A stretch of 38,146 nt of DNA, from assembly GCA_003697085.1 (NCBI GenBank), contig RFFU01000013.1:1-38146 (forward strand). The letters are read 5' to 3'. Below, piece by piece: positions 33,594 through 38,146 of this stretch. Below the pieces are notes generated by a model. It was not told the DNA's origin, ran no database searches, and was given only the letters and a program-made list of their open reading frames with translations. This DNA comes from Candidatus Hydrogenedentota bacterium. Lineage in GTDB: Bacteria; UBA8481; J006. Numbering within the stretch: position 1 is the first letter of the stretch; each line of letters starts with the position of its first letter. The position numbers were made by a program, and so were the translations under genes.

Positions 33594-34319
33594 GTGCGGA
33601 GGATGTCCGGCGGGATTATTGCAGCGGGGGAGGGGAGCCGCCTGCGCGCGGCCGGCTTCGATTGCCTCAAGCCGCTTCTTCCCGTCTCCGGCCGTCCTCT
33701 TATCGCTTACACCATCGGGAATCTTTTGTCGTGTGATTTGGAACCGGTCAGTCTGATCTTCAGCGAAGCGGCTGCGGGGTGCGAGGCGAAGATCCGTTCT
33801 CTTTTTCCGGAGGCCGATTTTCGGGTTACGATTCGGACGACGCCTTCGTCGCTGGAGAGTTTTCGGGAGGTTTTGCGGCTTTCGCCCGAAGGTCCGGTTG
33901 TGGTGACGACGGTCGATTGCTTCTGTCCGCCGAAGGTGTTTCGGAAGTTTATCGATTTTGCGCGGGAGAGAATGGAGCATTGCGATGAGCCGCCGGTTGT
34001 ATTGGGCGTGACACGGACGTTTGATGACGAGAAGCCGCTCTGGGTAAGAAGAGTCCGTGGAGATGCAGCGGGGCGGATTGCGGAGATTTCCGACGAAGCC
34101 GGTGATGCCGTGACCGCGGGGCTTTACGTGATTCCGGAGGCCGTGAAGAGGTATGCTCCTCCGGCGGGAACATCACGCCTTCGGAACTATCTCAAATGGC
34201 TCGTCAAGGAAGGAACACCGATGTGCAGCGTCGAACTCGAGGAGGTCATCGATGTCGATCGCGCCGAGGATGTTGCCGCGGCGGAGGCGTTGGCTTTGCG
34301 CAGTAAGACTGTTTGCTGA
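33594..34319 (+). CDS. Nucleotidyltransferase-like protein (sugar-phosphate type)
   Basis: The 241-residue protein starts a Rossmann-like nucleotidyltransferase fold with GGIIAAGEGSRLRAAGF (about 5-21) and KPLLPVSGRPLIAYTI, the pattern of sugar 1-phosphate nucleotidyltransferases rather than MobA (which has a Ser/Arg-Met-Gly-x-Asp-Lys motif). The usual metal-binding Gly-Asp is replaced by TTVDCFCP. GTG 33594 has AAGGAG 7 nt upstream; ATG 33603 lacks a spacer. It could make an NDP-sugar for the glycan operon or for another pathway; the substrate cannot be read. Confidence 0.7.
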   Translation: MRRMSGGIIAAGEGSRLRAAGFDCLKPLLPVSGRPLIAYTIGNLLSCDLEPVSLIFSEAAAGCEAKIRSLFPEADFRVTIRTTPSSLESFREVLRLSPEGPVVVTTVDCFCPPKVFRKFIDFARERMEHCDEPPVVLGVTRTFDDEKPLWVRRVRGDAAGRIAEISDEAGDAVTAGLYVIPEAVKRYAPPAGTSRLRNYLKWLVKEGTPMCSVELEEVIDVDRAEDVAAAEALALRSKTVC

Positions 34320-34461
34320 CGTTCAAGATATTTCTCCGCCGCGCATCGAAGGCCGAGGAGTGTCTGTGTAACACTTCTCTCTTAACTCGTGCCTTCGCTT
34401 TCGCCTCGGCTCGTCTTCCCGTTAAGGAGGCCCTGCGCCCCATTTTCGCCGCGTTATGGAG

Positions 34462-34515
34462 CGCAGACTCTCCAGTCTGCGGTTCGCGGATGGTGCGCGG
34501 ATTCACCAGTCCGCG
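34462..34515. repeat. Pair of 8-bp-stem, 4-nt-loop hairpins
   Basis: First hairpin: CGCAGACT / AGTCTGCG with loop CTCC (34462-34481). Second: CGCGGATT / AGTCCGCG with loop CACC (34496-34515), 34 bp further on. The A-to-G change in one arm is matched by T-to-C in the other, so pairing is kept. The same plan appears at 151-170 and 195-212. Confidence 0.65.
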
Positions 34516-34734
34516 GCGAAGCGACGGCGGGATGCCTGCAAAACGAACTCGTGCGGGCGGGATGGCTGCCCGTAGCCGCGGTGACGGCACGATGACTGTA
34601 CCGTGAGAAACGGGGGCATTTTTCATCAGGGGCGGGTCGGCGCTCGTGGGGGATTCTTCGTCGGCGTCGCTTTGCTCCGCTCTCCTCGGAATGACATTGG
34701 GGGGGGGCGATCCGCTGCGGCGAAACCTGGAAGC

Positions 34735-34802
34735 GCAGGCATCTTGCCTGCAGGAAGACCTGCAAGGAGCGCAATCCCTGGGAACGCGGGCATCCTGCCT
34801 GC
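34735..34802. repeat. GCAGGCA / TGCCTGC hairpin pair
   Basis: GCAGGCA-TCT-TGCCTGC (34735-34751) and GCGGGCA-TCC-TGCCTGC (34786-34802) are two copies of one 7-bp hairpin (the second has a G-T pair) 51 bp apart. The first overlaps an alternative stem TGCAGG / CCTGCA (34749-34764). From general knowledge, 'gcaggcatcttgcctgc' sequences occur between genes in several environmental bacterial phyla. Confidence 0.65.
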
Positions 34803-34837
34803 AAAGACAGGTTCGTAGAGGTTCCCCGTTCGGCCGC

Positions 34838-34898
34838 GACCCTATGCGGAACTTCGCCCAGGAGTCGACGGACACGACCCGGCGAAAGGTGCGCATTT
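34838..34898. repeat. 61-bp direct repeat, copy 2
   Basis: This is the partner of 33427-33487 at a distance of 1411 bp. It has the same orientation and identical central block, and diverges fully on both sides. Confidence 0.75.
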
Positions 34899-35013
34899 CC
34901 GGCCATGCCCCCTCCTGTCGGCATCCTTTTTGCTTCACGTGAAAGTTGGGGTAAGATGGGGCGATTACAGTTTTCCGCTTGGGGGAGAGACGAAGGACGG
35001 AGGTTAAAGTGGC

Positions 35014-35874
35014 GTGAATGGAAAGACGAAGGCGAGAGAGCGGATTTCCGCAATCGGGCGTGGGGTTGCATTCCTTCTCTTCGGAACACTTCTTCTGACG
35101 GTGGAGATTCCGGAAGTTCGCGGGCAAACGACTGTTTCGAAGGAAGGGGAGGTGGATAAGGCTGGGGGCGGGGACACGTTGGTGTATCCGGTACGGACGA
35201 ACACGGCGTGGCGGGCGGGTGAAGAACTGACGTATGAACTCCGCTTCCTTTTCTTCAAGGCGGGCACGGGAGTCTTTCGAGTCGAGGATGGACCGGAAAG
35301 GAACGGGCGGCCAACCTATCGGATCGTATCGACGCTCAAATCGCGCCCCGGATTTATGTATGGCGTAGACGACCGCAATGTTTCGATCGTCGATCGGGAG
35401 GGACTCTTTACTTATGAGTACAGAAAGCGGCAGAGGGAGGGGCGATACCGAAACAACGAGGTGACGACGTTCGATCACTATAAAGAACTGGCGTATCGCG
35501 TGGACGACGGCGTGAAACATAAACCGATGCATTTCGACCGCTTTTCCGCGGATGTCCTTTCGGTGATCTATCTTATTCGTACATTGCCGATCGAGAATGT
35601 GGGAAGGACGGTTTTTCCCGTTCACGATGGCCGGAGGGATTATTCGATGACGCTTCGCGTGAAACGTCACGAGACGGTGCGGACACCGTACGGGAAATTT
35701 CGTTGTCTGGTCGTGAAACCCTATATGGTGAACAAAGAACGCGGCCCGCTGAAAAAGGGAAGTATGGAGTTGTGGTTAACGGACGATGCGCGGCGGATTC
35801 CCGTGAAGATCAAGATCTCCGTCGGTTTTGGTTCTATCGAGGGGCGGTTGGTGAAAATGACGGGGGTGAGTTAG
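35014..35874 (+). CDS. DUF3108-type exported protein
   Basis: The 286-residue protein has an N-terminal signal segment (about 14-37, GVAFLLFGTLLLTV ending near VRGQ) and a beta-rich body that follows the DUF3108 pattern: WRAGEELTYELRFLFFKAGT, YRIVSTLKSRPGF, DVLSVIYLIRTLP, and a closing ELWLTDDARRIPVKIKISVGFGSIEGRL. DUF3108 proteins are periplasmic or outer-membrane-facing and of unknown function. GTG 35014 is chosen because GGAGG (34999-35003) precedes it by 10 nt. A long open frame on the opposite strand through this gene is a shadow. Confidence 0.82.
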   Translation: MNGKTKARERISAIGRGVAFLLFGTLLLTVEIPEVRGQTTVSKEGEVDKAGGGDTLVYPVRTNTAWRAGEELTYELRFLFFKAGTGVFRVEDGPERNGRPTYRIVSTLKSRPGFMYGVDDRNVSIVDREGLFTYEYRKRQREGRYRNNEVTTFDHYKELAYRVDDGVKHKPMHFDRFSADVLSVIYLIRTLPIENVGRTVFPVHDGRRDYSMTLRVKRHETVRTPYGKFRCLVVKPYMVNKERGPLKKGSMELWLTDDARRIPVKIKISVGFGSIEGRLVKMTGVS

Positions 35875-35897
35875 GTGACACGGCTCCGTTGTTTTCT

Positions 35898-35916
35898 GCG
35901 GGGCGTTCCCGCTTTT
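35898..35916 (+). terminator. Candidate intrinsic terminator
   Basis: GCGGG (35898-35902) and CCCGC (35908-35912) form a G+C-only stem with a 5-nt loop and are followed directly by TTTT (35913-35916). It lies 24 bp past the stop of the DUF3108 gene. The stem and T-run are short, so strength is uncertain. Confidence 0.45.
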
Positions 35917-36051
35917 CGAGGGCTTTCGAGTGACGTCCGGCTTCTTTCCGATCCCGCGGTCGGCGGAGAAAAAGTCAACGAACAACGGAGGAATGGTGGA
36001 ATTGCAATAAGGGAGAGGGGAGGTTGGAAAAATAATAAGTCCCGCGTATGC

Positions 36052-36200
36052 CGTGGAACGCGAGTTTTTGTGGACCCTGTCTAACCAGGTGGGCGCCTCG
36101 GGCCGGTTCGGCTTACCCCGGCCGAGCGGGGCGTCACGTTCCCGGCCTATATGGCTCCCTGTCCAACAAAAGTGTTGGGCCCAAAAATCAACGATCCACG
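36052..36200 (+). ncRNA. Candidate structured RNA with 6S-like architecture
   Basis: In the 464-base gap between the DUF3108 and cyclophilin genes, one long irregular closing stem can be drawn: CGTGGA..CG (36052-36060) with CG..TCCACG (36192-36200), TTTTT (36065-36069) with AAAAA (36183-36187), and G-GG-CCC (36070-36077, two single-base bulges) with GGGCCC (36177-36182). Inside is a 13-bp hairpin: 36094-36100 with 36127-36133 and 36101-36106 with 36118-36123, 3-nt bulge, 11-nt loop. A small stem CCAACA/TGTTGG (36163-36178) competes with the closing stem. A long closing stem, open middle and G+C-rich terminal arm is the layout of 6S RNA, but I see no decisive conserved bases. It could instead be a 5' leader element or a large palindrome. 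Strand is assumed. Confidence 0.4.
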
Positions 36201-36338
36201 CACATCGCAGGACAGTGACGATTATATTCGGTCTGAGGTTCTTTACAAGTTCGAATTTTTGGGAAATAAAAAGCAATTCTTGGAAGCGAGCCGTGCGTCT
36301 CGATGAGAAACGGGGGAATTTTCAGGAGGTGATCGGAA

Positions 36339-37067
36339 ATGATGCGGAGGCAGGAGCAATTCTGGAGGATTCCGATGGCGGTCGGTCTGGTGATCTTGGT
36401 ATTCGGTCTTTCCCGGGTTCAGGCCGGTGAGGCGAAGGCGATTCGGAAAAATCCGGAAGTGCCGGTCCATTACATAAGGGACACGAGTGTGCTTCTGCCG
36501 CGCTTCCGGAACGTCTTGGCGCCGGGAACCGAATACAGGGCGGAGATCGAGATCGAGGGGAAAGGGACCTTCACGATACTCTTTTTTCCGGAGACGGCTC
36601 CGAACCACGTCGCGAATTTCATTTCTCTGGCGCGTGCCGGCTTTTATGACAGCGTGACTTTTCACCGTGTGATACCGAATTTCGTGGCGCAGGGAGGGGA
36701 CCCGACGGGAACCGGTCGAGGCGGCCCCGGTTACACCATTCCCGCGGAATTCTCGAATTTGCCGCACGAGAGGGGAACGGTCTCGATGGCGCGGGCCTTC
36801 GATCCGAACTCCGCGGGATCCCAATTTTTCATCTGTTTCCGCCGCCTCCCGTTCCTCGACGGGAAGTACACCGTTTTCGGAAAGGTCATCGAGGGAATGG
36901 ATGTTGTCGATCGGATACGAAAACGGGATCCGCAGAGGAGACCCGATTACCCGGGGGACCGGATCCGCTCGATACGGATTCTGGAGCGCACTCCCCCTCC
37001 TCCGCCCGATCCGGCCGAACGTTATCCGGGGATCGAGAAGAACGTTTCAAGGGAAGAAGAGGGATGA
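36339..37067 (+). CDS. Secreted cyclophilin-type peptidyl-prolyl isomerase
   Basis: The 242-residue protein has a signal peptide (residues 1-29, cleavage probably after VQA) and then a cyclophilin domain: FHRVIPNFVAQGGDPTGTG with the catalytic Arg and Gln, IPAEFSNLPHERGTVSMARA, GSQFFICF, and LDGKYTVFGKVIEGMDVVD. The cyclosporin-contact Trp of eukaryotic cyclophilins is replaced, as in most bacterial ones. It would catalyse proline isomerisation in periplasmic proteins. ATG 36339 follows AGGAGGTGAT, an excellent ribosome-binding site. After the domain there is a Pro-rich C-terminal tail of about 20 residues. Confidence 0.93.
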   Translation: MMRRQEQFWRIPMAVGLVILVFGLSRVQAGEAKAIRKNPEVPVHYIRDTSVLLPRFRNVLAPGTEYRAEIEIEGKGTFTILFFPETAPNHVANFISLARAGFYDSVTFHRVIPNFVAQGGDPTGTGRGGPGYTIPAEFSNLPHERGTVSMARAFDPNSAGSQFFICFRRLPFLDGKYTVFGKVIEGMDVVDRIRKRDPQRRPDYPGDRIRSIRILERTPPPPPDPAERYPGIEKNVSREEEG

Positions 37068-37138
37068 TTTTGTGAAGGAAGGGGAATGAAAACGGGGCGG
37101 GGGGGAGTAAACCATTTCGGAAGGGGTTCGTCCAAGGG

Positions 37139-37666
37139 ATGACAGAGGAGGTTGAAGCGACGGAGGTCGTTGAAGCGGCGGCGCGGGAATTCGAGGCACG
37201 GTATCGGGAGTTGAAGCCGCGACTCTTCGCCACCGCCTTGAAGATGACACGGTCTTCGGATCAAGCGGAGGAGGTGGTTGCGGAGGCCTTCTACCGCGCC
37301 TGGCGCTCCTTCGACCGTTTTCGCGGCGAGGCGGCCTTCGGGACCTGGATCCACCGGATCCTGATGAACGTGGTCTTCGATACTGCGAAGCGGAAGCGGG
37401 AGGAGGAGTGGGAGGAACGGAGCGAGAAGGCGGAGCACCATTGGGAACCGGAGGTGCATTTCGAGGCGGCCGAGATCCGGATCCGCATCGACTCCGCGCT
37501 CGGAGTGCTCACTCCTCTGCAGAGGCAGGTCTTTTTGATGAAGGAGTTTGAAGGAATGAAACACAGGGAGATCGCGGAGAAACTGGGAATTGCGGAGGGA
37601 ACCGCGAAGGTGCACTATTTCCACGCCCTCGCGCGGCTCCGGGAGGAACTCGATGATCTGCGATGA
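37139..37666 (+). CDS. ECF-type RNA polymerase sigma factor
   Basis: The 175-residue protein has sigma region 2 (ARYRELKPRLFATALKMT, then QAEEVVAEAFYRAWRSFDRF and FGTWIHRILMNVVFD) and region 4 (LTPLQRQVFLMKEFEGMKHREIAEKLGIAEGTAKVHYFHAL), with an acidic linker between and no region 3. ECF sigmas redirect RNA polymerase to stress or envelope genes. The overlapping downstream gene encodes a zinc-finger anti-sigma factor. ATG 37139 is 71 bp past the cyclophilin gene; no clear ECF-type (AAC..CGTC) autoregulatory promoter was found in front. Confidence 0.93.
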   Translation: MTEEVEATEVVEAAAREFEARYRELKPRLFATALKMTRSSDQAEEVVAEAFYRAWRSFDRFRGEAAFGTWIHRILMNVVFDTAKRKREEEWEERSEKAEHHWEPEVHFEAAEIRIRIDSALGVLTPLQRQVFLMKEFEGMKHREIAEKLGIAEGTAKVHYFHALARLREELDDLR

Positions 37667-38146
37667 CGAACGGTTGCTCGCGGCCAAGGGAGCCGTTTTG
37701 AGCGGAGAGGCGTCGGAGGAAGAACGCTGCCTCCTGGAGGAGCACATCGCGACTTGTGAGCGATGTCGGGTCGAGATGGAGGAATTGGGATCATTTCGAC
37801 GCCGGCTTCTCGAGGTTTATCCGCCGGAAGGGATCGGGTCCGAAGGAGGTATTTCTCGGGAAGAGGTTGTCGGTTCCGCGAAGGTGATTTCGATCGAGAA
37901 ATCGCGGCGGAGGCGGTGGCGCTGGCGTCGAGGAGTTTACTACACGGCGGGGGCCCTGGCCGCGTCGTTGCTTGCGGCGGTTTTCTTCGCGCGGGCTCCG
38001 CGTATGACCGTGCCGGAGGTGAGAGAAAACGGTCCGAAAATTGCGCTCGTGGGCGGGCGCGATACGGTTCCGATGTCTCGGGGGAATGCGGGGGAAGCGC
38101 GGGGAAGCGGGGAGGGGGCTGCATCCGTGAAGGCTGCCGGTCCGTC
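37653..38146 (+). CDS. Zinc-finger anti-sigma factor (partial, runs off window)
   Basis: The frame from ATG 37653 is open to the window end (164 codons, no stop). GGGAGG lies 7 nt before the start, and the first 14 bases overlap the sigma gene. Residues 31-38 (HIATCERC) form the His-x3-Cys-x2-Cys motif of anti-sigma zinc fingers, with Cys20 or an earlier Cys as possible fourth ligand. After a basic stretch (RRRRWRWRRG) comes one transmembrane segment (YYTAGALAASLLAAVFFA), then an exported tail. The protein should hold the sigma factor at the membrane until a signal releases it. Confidence 0.85.
   Translation, partial: MICDDERLLAAKGAVLSGEASEEERCLLEEHIATCERCRVEMEELGSFRRRLLEVYPPEGIGSEGGISREEVVGSAKVISIEKSRRRRWRWRRGVYYTAGALAASLLAAVFFARAPRMTVPEVRENGPKIALVGGRDTVPMSRGNAGEARGSGEGAASVKAAGP

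Larger units (their letters stand above)
34320..35013. other. Repeat-rich intergenic region without a gene
   Basis: These 694 bases contain several compact hairpins (34462-34481, 34496-34515, 34735-34751, 34786-34802), a G-run (about 34698-34707) and the second copy of the 61-bp direct repeat. Open frames exist on both strands but are short or run antisense to the next gene, and none has a ribosome-binding site with recognisable protein content. Confidence 0.6.

Noticed and set aside
33594-34319. MobA (molybdenum cofactor guanylyltransferase), because moeA is near
   Set aside because: The N-terminal motif AAGEGSRL with KPLLPVSGRPLI is of the sugar-phosphate type and lacks the MobA Arg-Met-Gly and Asp-Lys residues.
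34246-35670. 474-codon open frame on the minus strand
   Set aside because: It lies antisense to the DUF3108 and nucleotidyltransferase genes, is Arg/Pro/His-rich without recognisable domains, and has the composition expected from reading G+C-rich coding DNA backwards.

Overview
The window is about 38 kb of G+C-rich DNA from a Gram-negative-type bacterium, probably a genome bin from a poorly characterised lineage; nothing I can read fixes the phylum. A 14-subunit-type respiratory complex I, ZapA, heptose sugar-nucleotide genes, secreted proteins with signal peptides and an ECF sigma/anti-sigma pair point to a respiring, diderm, free-living organism. No tRNA, rRNA, CRISPR array, transposase or phage gene is visible.

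Region 1 (1-496): no certain gene. It holds a run of small hairpins and one near-consensus sigma-70 promoter (303-331) that reads into the first operon. Region 2 (497-16292, + strand): an aminotransferase followed by a tightly packed complex I operon in the order nuoA-C-D-E-F-G-H-I-J-K-L-M-N, then a long-chain polyprenyl diphosphate synthase. Nearly every nuo junction is a stop/start overlap (ATGA, GTGA or TGATG). nuoB is missing from its expected place between nuoA and nuoC. The prenyl synthase probably makes the quinone tail, so electron entry and quinone supply are co-expressed. A separate dtd gene follows.

Region 3 (17195-20643, - strand): a VIT/VWA protein with membrane segments at both ends, translationally coupled to an exported protein carrying a His-Gly / Gly-Cys-Gly pair that resembles a caspase-fold dyad. 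I know of no described system with this pairing. Region 4 (20644-21545, +): helically phased ACAGGT repeats, a small coiled-coil (ZapB-like) protein and ZapA. Region 5 (21598-28298, -): a six-gene surface-glycan operon: a ColD-like PLP enzyme with His in place of the PLP lysine, a ColC/GDP-fucose-synthase-like epimerase-reductase, a second SDR, hddC, hddA and a polytopic glycosyltransferase-like protein. Together they suggest a GDP-linked deoxyheptose.

Region 6 (28299-34319, +): a PilZ-like protein, a small membrane/coiled-coil protein, folD-moeA (overlapping), bioA and a nucleotidyltransferase. Region 7 (34320-38146, +): repeat-rich intergenic DNA with compact hairpins and a 61-bp direct repeat, a DUF3108-type exported protein, a highly structured 149-nt intergenic element that could be a 6S-like RNA, a secreted cyclophilin, and an ECF sigma factor overlapping a zinc-finger anti-sigma factor cut by the window end.
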